Of a stretch of 64,000 nucleotides of DNA, positions 20,395 to 29,153 are shown in pieces. Both the position numbers and the translations under genes were made by a program. Source of the stretch: Paenibacillus harenae DSM 16969 (GTDB lineage: Bacteria; Bacillota; Bacilli; Paenibacillales; Paenibacillaceae); the NCBI RefSeq assembly GCF_000422465.1, contig NZ_KE383842.1:1385845-1449844 (forward strand). Reading direction: 5' to 3'. Below the pieces are notes generated by a model. It was not told the origin of the DNA. It was given only the letters and a program-made list of their open reading frames with translations, and did not search any database. Position 1 is the stretch's first letter, and each line of letters opens with the position of its first letter.

Positions 20395-20695
20395 GCGCCA
20401 TAACCCTCGCTCTTCGGTCAGACCGGTAAACAAAACTTAATATTTCAGCAACCAATGTATAAAGCTCGGGGGGAATTTCCTGGTCGATGTCCAGCTTCGA
20501 GAGCACTTCAACGAGCGATGAATCCTCCTGTACCGGGATACCGTTCTCCTTCGCCCGTTCGAGGATCAGATCCGCCAAATGCCCCTTTCCCTTTGCGATC
20601 ATGACAGGAGCGGATAGTTCGCCCGGTTTATATTTGAGAGCGACCGCTTTTTTCATTTTTTTTGACTCGGGGGGAAACTCTTGTCGGCTGCTCAT
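20387..20695 (-). CDS. ylqH: FlhB C-terminal-domain-like protein (YlqH type)
   Basis: A 102-residue free-standing homologue of the cytoplasmic C-terminal part of FlhB/YscU export switch proteins: AVALKYKPGELSAPVMIAKGKG, then a GIPVQEDSSLVEVLSKLDIDQEIP stretch and a C-terminal helix (LYTLVAEILSFVYR). In FlhB this domain follows the autocleaved NPTH; here the protein starts right where the second half would, with KKMKK in place of NPTH. It has no membrane segment. It overlaps the upstream FliK-like gene by 4 bases. Its function is unknown. Confidence 0.85.
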   Translation of the reverse strand: MSSRQEFPPESKKMKKAVALKYKPGELSAPVMIAKGKGHLADLILERAKENGIPVQEDSSLVEVLSKLDIDQEIPPELYTLVAEILSFVYRSDRRARVMAHE

Positions 20696-22530
20696 ACCCG
20701 GTAATCGACTCCTTTATAGCGCGTAGATTCAAATTGTGACAAATCGGGAGGCTGCGGCGCTTTGGATGTCGCTGCGAAGACATTCTCCAGCACAGCGCTT
20801 TGGTTGGACGCCTTTGGAAGCGGAGTCGTACGCAACGAGAGCAGCTGATATCCTGCTTGCTGAAGGCTTCTTGCAATTTCGCCTTTCGAAGATTCAGTTA
20901 GCGCCGCGATCGCGGGATGGTCATTCCATAAGTTCAAGCTTACGATTTTGTCTGTTACATTGACGTCAACCATCGTATTCCCAAGCGTATGCATCGACAA
21001 ATTGAATAATAATCGGCAGTTGGATGCATCCAGCTCCCCCTTGTGCCCCCGGCGAGTTTGAATATGGACAGATGCCGTTTGGTTCCCCTCTTGCCCGTGA
21101 ATCGGGATAAACATCGTTACATGCGTCAGCAAGGAGCTGTTACGCTCGGGCGTTAACAGCAGCTGCTGTCCGGTTATTTGCTGGACGAGCTGCTGCGCCG
21201 TCTCTTTGACGGCAGCGGGAGCATTATCCGCGGCAATCAGCGAGAGCAAAGCGCTCTTTAACGATTCCGTCTGTTGGGCGGGCTGAAGGGGATCGGCACT
21301 CAAGCTTCCGTCAGCGCCGATCGGTTGCGTCCCGGTCAATGTTGCCGTACGGTCGATGTGATGCCTGACTTCCAGCAGCCTGACATGCTGTTCTTCTTGC
21401 CCTTCTGCCTTTCCTTGCACGAACGAGGTTTGTCCCGCTTTCGAATCAGCCGCATGCGCAGTAACCGCCTGCAAAGGAAACGCAGCCCTCGAACGATCCG
21501 CGGATCCCCCGGCTTCCGTTCCAGCTTCCGCTTGTGCAGCAGACTGCGCAGAAGAAAGGCTAATCGGTTGAGTCTCTTCCGCAGCCAACGCCTTCGTCAA
21601 CCGCAGCTCATGATCCACGCCGAGCCATTTCATCATTTGTCCGAGCCAATGGGTTGAGCCCGCAGCCGCGGAACGCGCTGAGACCGACGTAATGGCAGGC
21701 TCAGTTGATCCATCGCCTGCGTTTGATAAAGGAGCTGCAGCTGCATTGGGCCTATCTGATTGCGAAGCGTTCATCCGATTCGGTTCGGCAGCTCCCGCAT
21801 GCTTGCCGTTGCCTGCGTTTCCGACAGGGGCCTCGCTTCCAGCCGCCGCTGCTCTAAGCAGCGTCTCGCCGCCTGCAAGCAGCGCCAGAATCCGTGAAGC
21901 AGCCTTTGACTGCGTGTTCTGCCCGGCTTCACTCACCGGGTTCCCGCGGTTATCCATCAATTGCTGCTTCAGCGCATCGAGAAGCTCGTCCGTACTTCTG
22001 CCGAACATTACCTGGCGGAGAGCTCCTACGACGTTTTCCGTCATCGGAAGCCCTCTTTTATACGCCGCGGCAGAGGCCCTTATCCACTCCTCGTTATTCC
22101 CGCTGACAGGCATAGCAGAGGCGGCCTGCTGGAAGGCCTGCGCGACCTCGCGGCTCAGAATAACGCCTTCCCTGCGCAGATCCTTGACGATCTCAACCGC
22201 CCACTTTTGTTCGGGTAAGCCCAACTGCTTCGCCCATTCCTTAAACGTATCCTCAGGCAAACCTACAGCCCCGGGATCTACCTGCTTCAGCATAATAAGC
22301 GCCCCGCTCGATTGGGGCTGCACTTGAAGCATCGCCGTTTGTCCGGCCTGCAGCGGCAGCTCCAGCTTCGCTCTGACCTGAACGCCATTAATTTGCACGA
22401 GGGCTTCGTTGTTTTCCATGACCTGGAGGATGACGCCGCGGACGATTTGTCCCGGCCTTAGCTCCATAGCCCGCGCATCACCGCTTGACGGTTCGCCCAG
22501 GAAGCTTCTCATCATCTGATTTATATTCAT
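20692..22530 (-). CDS. ylqG: YlqG-type protein with FliK-like C-terminal domain
   Basis: A 612-residue protein. The middle (about 190-400) is low-complexity, rich in Ala/Ser/Gln, without structure to recognise. The C-terminal part (about 480-590) has LLFNLSMHTLGNTMVDVNV, a SLNLWNDHPAIAALTESS stretch and a helix ending QAGYQLLSLRTTPLP; the order strand-pair, helix, strand is like the FliK hook-length control C-domain. The ATG follows GGAGG. It is coupled to ylqH, whose family is the partner of FliK. The FliK link is inference from pattern, not a proved homology. Confidence 0.7.
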   Translation of the reverse strand: MNINQMMRSFLGEPSSGDARAMELRPGQIVRGVILQVMENNEALVQINGVQVRAKLELPLQAGQTAMLQVQPQSSGALIMLKQVDPGAVGLPEDTFKEWAKQLGLPEQKWAVEIVKDLRREGVILSREVAQAFQQAASAMPVSGNNEEWIRASAAAYKRGLPMTENVVGALRQVMFGRSTDELLDALKQQLMDNRGNPVSEAGQNTQSKAASRILALLAGGETLLRAAAAGSEAPVGNAGNGKHAGAAEPNRMNASQSDRPNAAAAPLSNAGDGSTEPAITSVSARSAAAGSTHWLGQMMKWLGVDHELRLTKALAAEETQPISLSSAQSAAQAEAGTEAGGSADRSRAAFPLQAVTAHAADSKAGQTSFVQGKAEGQEEQHVRLLEVRHHIDRTATLTGTQPIGADGSLSADPLQPAQQTESLKSALLSLIAADNAPAAVKETAQQLVQQITGQQLLLTPERNSSLLTHVTMFIPIHGQEGNQTASVHIQTRRGHKGELDASNCRLLFNLSMHTLGNTMVDVNVTDKIVSLNLWNDHPAIAALTESSKGEIARSLQQAGYQLLSLRTTPLPKASNQSAVLENVFAATSKAPQPPDLSQFESTRYKGVDYRV

Positions 22531-22627
22531 CTCTATCTTCGCCTCCGTCGCCTGAGCGCATCACCCAAACCTTTATCCCTTATATCGGCTGTTACCTCCC
22601 ATCCCTTAAGCCTCTTCCCCGGTAAAC

Positions 22628-22692
22628 AAAAAAAATGCTCCATTCATTGTAGTAGAGGAATCTCCTCCTAACTCCTACAATCAATCGAGCAT
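22628..22692 (-). terminator. Terminator after rnhB
   Basis: Arms ATGCTCCATTCATTGTAG (from 22635) and CTACAATCAATCGAGCAT (to 22692) pair with two mismatches. The A run at 22628-22635 gives the T tract on the minus strand. Confidence 0.9.
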
Positions 22693-22704
22693 GCTTGTCA
22701 TACG

Positions 22705-23319
22705 TTAAAATAGCTGCAGCTGCTCTTCAGGAAACAGCTTGCCGAGAAACGATTTGCGGTGAAGCGGACTCGGGCCGTTTGCCAGCAAACGTTCCCTGTG
22801 CAGCTTCGTTGCATAGCCTTTATGTATCGCAATCCCATATGCGGGATATTGCCGTTCCCATTCCTCTGCGCAAAGGCGGTCCCGCGTCACCTTAGCCACG
22901 ATCGAAGCCGCCGCAATGGATTGGCTGGTCGCGTCCCCTTTAATAATGGAAAGCTGCGGAAGGCGCACGTCCACCTTCTCCGCGTCCACCAGCAAATAAT
23001 CGGAAGGGATTTGCAGCGATTCTACGGCAAGCTTCATCGCCAGCCTGGAGGCCTGCTTAATATTAATCCGGTCTATCGTCTCCGCTGCGACGCGCGCAGC
23101 CGACCACGCCACGCATTCCCGCACAATGATATCGTAAAGCTGATCCCGTTTCTTCTCCGACAGCTTCTTCGAATCATCCACTCCGTCGATCACTAGGCCC
23201 GGCGGTAAAATAACGGCTGCGGCCACGACGTCGCCGAACAGACAGCCGCGGCCGACTTCATCTACACCAGCTATGGAAGTATAGCCCTCTTGCCATAATG
23301 ATTGTTCATATTGCAGCAA
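22705..23319 (-). CDS. rnhB: Ribonuclease HII
   Basis: A 204-residue enzyme that nicks RNA in RNA-DNA hybrids and single ribonucleotides in DNA. The acidic metal ligands appear in AGVDEVGRGCLFGDVV (Asp-Glu-x-Gly), DDSKKLSEKKRD and LLVDAEKVDV. The start is TTG behind AAGGGGGATTT. It lies 24 bases after rbgA, as in B. subtilis, and ends in a strong terminator. Confidence 0.96.
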   Translation of the reverse strand: MLQYEQSLWQEGYTSIAGVDEVGRGCLFGDVVAAAVILPPGLVIDGVDDSKKLSEKKRDQLYDIIVRECVAWSAARVAAETIDRINIKQASRLAMKLAVESLQIPSDYLLVDAEKVDVRLPQLSIIKGDATSQSIAAASIVAKVTRDRLCAEEWERQYPAYGIAIHKGYATKLHRERLLANGPSPLHRKSFLGKLFPEEQLQLF

Positions 23320-23343
23320 TTTTAAATCCCCCTTGCCCGATAA

Positions 23344-24210
23344 TTAATAAGGAGGCGCTTCTAGCGTAATCCGGCCCAGCTTGCCCGCACGCAAATCGCG
23401 CAGAATAATGCCGGACGTTTTCTCCAAATCAACGCGGCCGCCGCTGACAAGACAGCCTCTGCGACGTCCGATGTCTTCCATGACGCGCACGATTTCATCG
23501 GAATCCGAAGCATCCTTAGGAGGCGTATCCACCTCATACCGCTCTGAGAGCGCAGGCCAGTACCTGTCAGCCAGCTCGCGCACGGCAAAAAACGCAATGT
23601 CATCGATATTCAGAATCTGCTCTCTGATGGAGCCGATCATCGCTAGCCGATAGCCGACGAGCTCATCTTCAAACTTCGGCCACAATATGCCCGGCGTATC
23701 AAGCAGCTCCATCTCTGTGCCGACCTTTATCCACTGCTGTCCTTTCGTAACGCCGGGTCGATCGCCCGTCAAAGCTATGTTGCGCCCGGCAAGGCGGTTG
23801 ATCAGCGTCGATTTCCCGACGTTCGGTATGCCTACGATAAGTCCCCGGACGGCACGCGGGTTAATTCCTTTTGAAATTTGCCTCGCAATTTTCTCATGCA
23901 GTATTTGCTTTGCTTTTAACGGAATTTCGCCGACGCGGGTTCCTGTTGACGAATCGACCGAGACGCATTCATGACCCTCGTTCGTGAAATAAGCCATCCA
24001 CTTTTCTGTCGTTCTGGGGTCGGCCAGATCCGATTTATTGAGCACGATTAAGCGGGGCTTGCCGCTCAAAATGTCCTCTATCATCGGATTTCGGCTCGAA
24101 AGCGGAAGCCGCGCATCCAACAGTTCGATGGCAAGATCGATTAGTTTCAGCTTGTCTTGTATTTGCCGTTTTGCTCTGGTCATATGACCAGGGAACCATT
24201 GAATGGTCAT
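23344..24210 (-). CDS. rbgA: Ribosome biogenesis GTPase RbgA (YlqF)
   Basis: A 288-residue circularly permuted GTPase required for 50S subunit maturation. The motif order is permuted: G4 LNKSDLADP (about 57-65), then G1 [14 protein letters not shown] (about 127-140) and G3 DTPGILWP (about 173-180). It opens [17 protein letters not shown], characteristic of the family. GAGGTGAG precedes the ATG. It lies between lepB and rnhB. Confidence 0.96.
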   Translation of the reverse strand: MTIQWFPGHMTRAKRQIQDKLKLIDLAIELLDARLPLSSRNPMIEDILSGKPRLIVLNKSDLADPRTTEKWMAYFTNEGHECVSVDSSTGTRVGEIPLKAKQILHEKIARQISKGINPRAVRGLIVGIPNVGKSTLINRLAGRNIALTGDRPGVTKGQQWIKVGTEMELLDTPGILWPKFEDELVGYRLAMIGSIREQILNIDDIAFFAVRELADRYWPALSERYEVDTPPKDASDSDEIVRVMEDIGRRRGCLVSGGRVDLEKTSGIILRDLRAGKLGRITLEAPPY

Positions 24211-24219
24211 TTACTCACC

Positions 24220-24936
24220 TCATTTTGTCCAGTGCTTAATAAACTCCAGCTTGTCCAGCGGCCAAAAAATAATATCCGCGCGTCCGACCAATTCATCATC
24301 GTCTATAAATCCGATTGCGCGGCTGTCCGTGCTGTCGCTCCGATTGTCGCCCAACGCGAAAATATTGCCTTCAGGAACCGTCATCTCCGTAAATCTCGAG
24401 TTTGGATAGTTGTAATCCAACCCCACGCCGTTGTAAAGCTCGCCTCTAGCATGCGCAGCTTCTATCGCTTCCTTCAAATACGGCTCCTCGATTTTCTTTT
24501 CATTAATAAACAAATCGTCGCCTTCAAGCCTTATTGTATCGCCAGGCACGCCAATTACTCGCTTAATAAACTTTCTTCCCTGTTCGGGCACGTCGAATAC
24601 GACGACTTCGCCAAATTTCGGCTCTCGGATCACGTAAAGGATTTTATTAACGATCAGCCTCTCGCCGGTCTCGAAATTAGGCTGCATGGAAGGCCCGTCC
24701 ACGATAAACGGCGAAAACAGAAATTGGCGGATAAGAAAGACAAGAACGACCGCGATGACCAGCGCCTTAATCCATTCCACGATTTCCTTATAAGCGCCGC
24801 TCTGCTTTCTCGAGCCGGTAGAATGAGTAACTGCACGTTCCGGAATTTGCTGCTGATTGTCTGTATGTGTGTTATGTTCCTTCGTTTCATCTTCAGTGCC
24901 GCCGTTCAGCCCGTCATTACGCTGCTGTGAGTCCAC
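24220..24936 (-). CDS. lepB: Signal peptidase I
   Basis: A 238-residue membrane protease that removes signal peptides of exported proteins. About 50 hydrophilic residues precede a single N-terminal membrane segment (WIKALVIAVVLVFLI). The catalytic Ser is in DGPSMQPNF and the Lys in FIKRVIGVPGD; ALGDNRSDSTDSR is the family box. The start is GTG with an AAGGCG-type site. It is inserted between rplS and rbgA, after a terminator for rplS. Confidence 0.95.
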   Translation of the reverse strand: MDSQQRNDGLNGGTEDETKEHNTHTDNQQQIPERAVTHSTGSRKQSGAYKEIVEWIKALVIAVVLVFLIRQFLFSPFIVDGPSMQPNFETGERLIVNKILYVIREPKFGEVVVFDVPEQGRKFIKRVIGVPGDTIRLEGDDLFINEKKIEEPYLKEAIEAAHARGELYNGVGLDYNYPNSRFTEMTVPEGNIFALGDNRSDSTDSRAIGFIDDDELVGRADIIFWPLDKLEFIKHWTK

Positions 24937-24978
24937 TCTTTCGCCTTCTTTCGATATGCAGTAGTATGTAGAAAATAC

Positions 24979-25007
24979 GAAAAGGAGCTTGTTTGAGCAA
25001 GCCCCTC
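24979..25007 (-). terminator. Terminator after rplS
   Basis: Stem AGGAGCTTG/CAAGCCCCT (one mismatch) with loop TTTGAG; the minus-strand RNA ends GCTCCTTTTCG. It is a moderate terminator between rplS and lepB. Confidence 0.75.
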
Positions 25008-25020
25008 TTGTCGTTGGATC

Positions 25021-25362
25021 TTAACGAATTTCTTTAATTCTAGCAGCTTTACCGCGAAGACTGCGAAGGTAGTACAGTTTCGCACGACGTACTTTACCAC
25101 GGCGAGCCACTTCGATTTTTTCGATTTTAGGCGAGTTAAGCGGGAAAGTTCTTTCCACGCCAACACCGTAGGAAATTTTACGTACTGTAAAAGTTTCGCT
25201 GATCCCGCCGCCGCGACGTTTAATAACAACGCCTTCGAACAATTGGATACGCTCACGAGTTCCCTCGATAACCTTTACGTGAACTTTCAAAGTGTCACCA
25301 GGACGAAAGTTCGGTAGATCTTGGCGCAGATTTTCTTGCGCAATAGTTTGCAAAAGATTCAT
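25021..25362 (-). CDS. rplS: 50S ribosomal protein L19
   Basis: A 113-residue protein at the 30S-50S interface. It has [51 protein letters not shown] and the C-terminal [16 protein letters not shown]. The ATG at 25360-25362 has AAGGAG eight bases upstream; a frame extending to 25413 is just leader. It has its own promoter and terminator, unlike in B. subtilis where it follows trmD in one operon. Confidence 0.97.
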   Translation of the reverse strand: MNLLQTIAQENLRQDLPNFRPGDTLKVHVKVIEGTRERIQLFEGVVIKRRGGGISETFTVRKISYGVGVERTFPLNSPKIEKIEVARRGKVRRAKLYYLRSLRGKAARIKEIR

Positions 25363-25496
25363 TTGATTCACTCCTTCCACCATAGACGTTCTTATGAGCT
25401 CGCCATATTCCACTGAATAGGTTCATCACTGATAGCGGACCGTCCGACTTAACAAACAACATTAGAAATTTTACCATACGAAGCCCAATAACACAA
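25363..25496 (-). promoter_or_regulatory. Promoter and 100-base leader of rplS
   Basis: On the minus strand TTGTGT (25491-25496), 17 bases, TAAAAT (25468-25473). The likely transcript start is near 25461, leaving about 100 untranslated bases before the L19 start. That length and place would suit an L19-type autoregulatory leader, but no specific secondary structure was established. Confidence 0.6.
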
Positions 25497-25566
25497 CACG
25501 TTTTTTATTGCCAACATTCATGTATACTGAAGTGACAAACTCCGACAAAAAAGTGAGGTGGCTCCA

Positions 25567-26976
25567 ATGCTAGACTTCGAAACCATTCGCGTCAACTGCA
25601 GGAAAGCGAGCGTAAGCGCTGTATTGCTCATTTTCGCAGCTGCGGCTCCATTTCAAGCGTCCGCCGCGCCTTCGACTTTCAACGACACGACCGGACATTG
25701 GGCAAAATCCTATATCACGTGGGCAGTCGACCAGAAGCTGGCTAACGGCTACAGCGACGGTTCCTTCCAACCGAACAAGCTCGTAAGCGAAGCCGAATTT
25801 CTTGCGATGCTGCTGCGCGCGTACGGACTCGTCTCGGATGCGCCACCCGGGGGCGATTGGTCGAAGCCTTATTATGAGTACGCCGACGAGCACGGCTGGC
25901 CTTTGACGCATAACAATGCCGGCGGAGCGTTTCGGCGCGGACAAGCTGCGCAGCTGCTGGCAACGGCTGCTAACGGTAAAGCCTTCACCGAGCAAGGAGC
26001 CATCCAATGGCTGCTCGATGAGAACATTTCAAGCGGCCGGACATCCGCTACGGTCAGCGGGTTCGTTCCTGACGGCAAGCTTACGCGCGCCGAGGCGTTG
26101 ACCTTCTTTTATAACCTAAAAGAACATACAACGTCGTTGTCCGCCGCTAAAATCGCGTCTAAAGAAACGACTCTCGGCGGCATTGCGTTGAACGACAGCT
26201 TGCAAGAGCTGACGCAGCTGCTTGGGAAGCCGCTCAGAATCGATCAGAGTGAATATGGTTTCTCATGGTATGTATATAACGGCAGCTATTCGAATTATAT
26301 GATGTTCGGTGTAATTGACAATCAGGTGACCGCCCTGTTCTCGAATTCCGGCGGCAGCTGGCGAAGCGGAACCGGAATAGAGATCGGTCAATCGCTCGCC
26401 GAAGCCAAGAAGCTGACGAATTCCTTCGCCGACCGGGAAGAAGAAGACGATTATTACGCTTACACAAGCGCCAATGAACGAGTCACGTTGTTTATTGACC
26501 GGCATGATAACGATAAAATCATCGGCATGATCCGGATGAATCAATCCTCCACCGCAACCTCCCAACCCGCTTATTCGAATACGCTGCAGTCGGGTTTCGA
26601 ACTGCAGATGTTCGATTTGGTGAATGCGGAGCGAGCCGCACGAGGAATATCGGCGCTGCAATGGGACAAGCTGGCTGCGGCTGCTGCACGCAAGCACAGC
26701 AACGATATGAAGCTGCGCGACTTCTTCGACCATAACAATCCCGATGGCATTTCTCCCTTTGATCGTATGAGTCAGGAAGGCGTTATCTATACCACGGCGG
26801 CCGAAAATATTGCAGCCGGCTATTTGAACAGCATATACGCGCACTACGGCTGGATGAACTCAACGACTGGACATCGCGAATCCCTGCTTAACGGCAAGCT
26901 TAAGCGGTTAGGCACAGGCATTGCTTTTGGCGGCAGCTATCAAATCTATTATACCCAAAACTTTTATACGCCATAA
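25567..26976 (+). CDS. Secreted SLH- and CAP-domain protein
   Basis: A 469-residue protein. A signal peptide (basic head, SVSAVLLIFAAAAPF, cut near ASAAPS) is followed by an SLH wall-anchoring motif (FNDTTGHWAKSYITWAVDQK, then GYSDGSFQPN), a second weaker SLH-like stretch, a central CAP-associated-type domain (about 190-300) and a C-terminal CAP/SCP domain (about 335-465) with FDLVNAERAARG, DFFDHNNPDG, AENIAAGY and TGHRESLLN. Such proteins sit on the cell surface; their activity is mostly unknown. The ATG at 25567 has GAGGTGG five bases upstream. It alone is on the plus strand between rplS and trmD. Confidence 0.9.
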   Translation: MLDFETIRVNCRKASVSAVLLIFAAAAPFQASAAPSTFNDTTGHWAKSYITWAVDQKLANGYSDGSFQPNKLVSEAEFLAMLLRAYGLVSDAPPGGDWSKPYYEYADEHGWPLTHNNAGGAFRRGQAAQLLATAANGKAFTEQGAIQWLLDENISSGRTSATVSGFVPDGKLTRAEALTFFYNLKEHTTSLSAAKIASKETTLGGIALNDSLQELTQLLGKPLRIDQSEYGFSWYVYNGSYSNYMMFGVIDNQVTALFSNSGGSWRSGTGIEIGQSLAEAKKLTNSFADREEEDDYYAYTSANERVTLFIDRHDNDKIIGMIRMNQSSTATSQPAYSNTLQSGFELQMFDLVNAERAARGISALQWDKLAAAAARKHSNDMKLRDFFDHNNPDGISPFDRMSQEGVIYTTAAENIAAGYLNSIYAHYGWMNSTTGHRESLLNGKLKRLGTGIAFGGSYQIYYTQNFYTP

Positions 26977-26997
26977 TCAAGCAGCTCTTATCATGTC

Positions 26998-27038
26998 AAA
27001 AAAAAGCAGGTGCGGCATCAACGCCGCACCTGCTTTTC
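26998..27038. terminator. Bidirectional terminator between CAP gene and trmD
   Basis: A perfect 12-bp stem AGCAGGTGCGGC/GCCGCACCTGCT with loop ATCAAC. An A run on the left and a TTTT on the right allow it to end both convergent transcripts. Confidence 0.95.
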
Positions 27039-27068
27039 ATATTGAGTTCCATTCGAACCTTCTGCCTC

Positions 27069-27821
27069 TTATTCAGATGAGCTGTGCCCGTCCCCGCGTC
27101 TCTTCTCAGCGATCCATTTCCGTTCCTTTTCCGTTAGACCCGCCTTGTCCAGCAGGTCAGGACGGCGCTGCAGCGTCCGTAGAAGCGATTGCTCCCGCCG
27201 CCATACATCAATATTAGCATGATGGCCGGAAATAAGCACCTCCGGAACCTGCCAGCCCCGAAACTCAGCAGGCCTCGTATAATGCGGATGCTCCAGCAGA
27301 CCAGTGCTGTATGAATCGGTCACTGCTGAAGTTTCATTGCCCAGTACGCCTGGCAGCAGTCTGACGACGCTGTCAATGATAACCATTGCCGGCAGCTCCC
27401 CGCCGGTCAGCACATAGTCGCCGATCGAAAGCTCGTCCGTGACAAGATATTCGCGAATCCGTTCATCATAGCCCTCGTAATGGCCGCAAATAAGGACGAG
27501 ATGCTGCTCCTTGGCAAGCTCCTCCGCTTTTCGCTGAGTGAACTTCTCCCCTTGCGGACACATCAGTATGACGCGCGGGCGCACATTTTCATCCATCTTG
27601 ACATCCTCAACCGCGGCGAATACGGGCTCCGGCTTTAATACCATCCCGCCTCCGCCCCCGTATGGATAGTCGTCGACCGTATTATGCTTATTCGTGGAGT
27701 AAGCGCGGAAATTAATCGCCTCTAGCGATACGATCCCCTTCTCCTTCGCTTTGCCCAGAATGCTCGCGCCGAACACGCCTTCGAACATCTCCGGAAACAG
27801 CGTCAGCACATCGATTTTCAT
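27069..27821 (-). CDS. trmD: tRNA (guanine-37-N1) methyltransferase
   Basis: A 250-residue SPOUT-fold enzyme that makes m1G37 and prevents frameshifting. It opens [13 protein letters not shown] and carries [28 protein letters not shown] and the knot stretch [15 protein letters not shown], and ends with [14 protein letters not shown]. The ATG shares its first base with the rimM stop, so the two are translationally coupled. Confidence 0.97.
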   Translation of the reverse strand: MKIDVLTLFPEMFEGVFGASILGKAKEKGIVSLEAINFRAYSTNKHNTVDDYPYGGGGGMVLKPEPVFAAVEDVKMDENVRPRVILMCPQGEKFTQRKAEELAKEQHLVLICGHYEGYDERIREYLVTDELSIGDYVLTGGELPAMVIIDSVVRLLPGVLGNETSAVTDSYSTGLLEHPHYTRPAEFRGWQVPEVLISGHHANIDVWRREQSLLRTLQRRPDLLDKAGLTEKERKWIAEKRRGDGHSSSE

Positions 27822-28345
27822 TAAACCAATCCTTCCATCAAGCGGACCGTGACGACCTTTTCCTGCTTATCGACGTTAATCAACACATCATCGATTACCG
27901 GAATTAATATTGGTTTGCCGGCACCCTTTGGCCGATCCACAACCCATACGTCATTCGCGCCCGGACTCAAAATTTCGGATATGACGCCCAGCTCTTCGCC
28001 TTCTTCGGTTACGACGCGGCAGCCGATTATTTCGTGGTAATAATATTCGCCGTCATCCAGCTCGATTAAATCCGACTCGGATACTTTCAGCACCCAGCCC
28101 TTATATTTTTCGACCAGGTTAATATCATGAAAGCCTTCCAGCTTCACTATGTATACATTTTTGTGCGCTCGAGAGCTAATGACCTTCACTTCTAACGAAG
28201 CGCCGCTCTCCTCATTCAGCATGAGCAGCTTGCTGCCCGGCGCGAAGCGGATATCGGCAAAGTCTGTCTGTGACAGCACCTTCAGCTCTCCGCGCAAGCC
28301 GTGCGTATTAACAACCTTCCCGACCGTGAACCATTTTTCACTCAT
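27821..28345 (-). CDS. rimM: 16S rRNA processing/30S maturation factor RimM
   Basis: A 174-residue factor that helps 30S head maturation. It has the N-terminal [18 protein letters not shown] and the PRC-barrel-like part ([15 protein letters not shown]). It opens a two-gene unit with trmD. The B. subtilis neighbour ylqD is absent. The 250 bases upstream hold a terminator for khpA and one copy of a 33-bp element found again near 63.5 kb. Confidence 0.95.
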   Translation of the reverse strand: MSEKWFTVGKVVNTHGLRGELKVLSQTDFADIRFAPGSKLLMLNEESGASLEVKVISSRAHKNVYIVKLEGFHDINLVEKYKGWVLKVSESDLIELDDGEYYYHEIIGCRVVTEEGEELGVISEILSPGANDVWVVDRPKGAGKPILIPVIDDVLINVDKQEKVVTVRLMEGLV

Positions 28346-28499
28346 GATAACCAGCCCTTCTTTTGCGTATACCCCTATTATACATACAAAAAAGACTGCA
28401 ATCCACGCGGGAAATCGCAGCCGCTTATGTGATTAACTTCAATTGACGTCCTGCGGAGATTTGTTCATCAAGCAAGCTCACCAAAAAACGGTATCGCAG

Positions 28500-28532
28500 A
28501 GAATTCTAAGCGCATTTAAGTGTAAAACTTAT
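28500..28532. repeat. 33-bp dispersed element, copy A
   Basis: It starts AGAATTCTAAGCG and ends AAACTTAT; it agrees with copy B (63523-63555) at 28 of 33 positions. It carries an inverted pair (TTAAG...ACTTA). It lies between the khpA terminator and the rimM start, right behind the terminator in the direction of minus-strand transcription. Confidence 0.7.
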
Positions 28533-28545
28533 ATGCATGCTGGAT

Positions 28546-28576
28546 TGAAAAAAGGCCAGGATATTTATCCCGGCCC
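28546..28576 (-). terminator. Terminator after khpA
   Basis: Stem GGCCAGGATA/TATCCCGGCC-type pairing (28554-28575) with a short TTA loop. The A run at 28548-28553 is a T tract on the minus strand (CCTTTTTTC). Confidence 0.9.
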
Positions 28577-28592
28577 TTCCCGTTTGCGTACA

Positions 28593-28823
28593 TTATGACA
28601 TAATGTCGACAATGACGCGCTTTTGCGATTTGACAGCGGCAGAAGTAACTACCGTGCGCATCGCCTTCGCTATGCGTCCTTGTTTACCGATGATTTTACC
28701 GATATCCTCGGGGTGAACCGAAAGCTCGTATATCGTGCCTCGGTCATCGTCCTTCACGTTCACTTGCACCTGATCCGGGTGATCGACCAATGCCTTCGCT
28801 ATGACAAGAATCAATTCTTTCAT
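28593..28823 (-). CDS. khpA: KH-domain RNA-binding protein KhpA (YlqC)
   Basis: A 76-residue single KH domain with the GxxG loop in GKIIGKQGRIAKAMRTVV. KhpA is a small RNA chaperone-like protein that pairs with KhpB/Jag in Firmicutes. The ATG follows GGAGGG. It is 25 bases after rpsP, as in B. subtilis, and ends before a good terminator. Confidence 0.95.
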   Translation of the reverse strand: MKELILVIAKALVDHPDQVQVNVKDDDRGTIYELSVHPEDIGKIIGKQGRIAKAMRTVVTSAAVKSQKRVIVDIMS

Positions 28824-28848
28824 CTCAAGGCCCTCCGCTGTTCAACAG

Positions 28849-29121
28849 TTATTTCTGTTGCCTAAGCTCATGGAACTTTTTCATAACGCCAGCTTTGGAA
28901 AGCAAGTCGCGAACGGTATCAGAAGCTTGAGCTCCTGTTTGAAGCCATTTCAACGCTTTTTCTTCGTCGATCTTAACTTGAGCCGGTTGTGCAACCGGGT
29001 TGTAAGTACCGATCTCTTCGATAAAACGTCCGTCACGCGGCGAACGGGAATCCGATACGACTACGCGGTAGAAAGGAGCTTTGTGAGCACCGATTCTTTT
29101 CAAACGAATACGTACTGCCAT
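28849..29121 (-). CDS. rpsP: 30S ribosomal protein S16
   Basis: A 90-residue protein that opens [20 protein letters not shown] and has the family stretch [19 protein letters not shown]. The ribosome site is GGAGGTG. It lies between ffh and khpA in the conserved SRP/ribosome cluster. Confidence 0.98.
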   Translation of the reverse strand: MAVRIRLKRIGAHKAPFYRVVVSDSRSPRDGRFIEEIGTYNPVAQPAQVKIDEEKALKWLQTGAQASDTVRDLLSKAGVMKKFHELRQQK

Positions 29122-29153
29122 GGAAATTCACCTCCTTCAAGTGATAAATGCGA

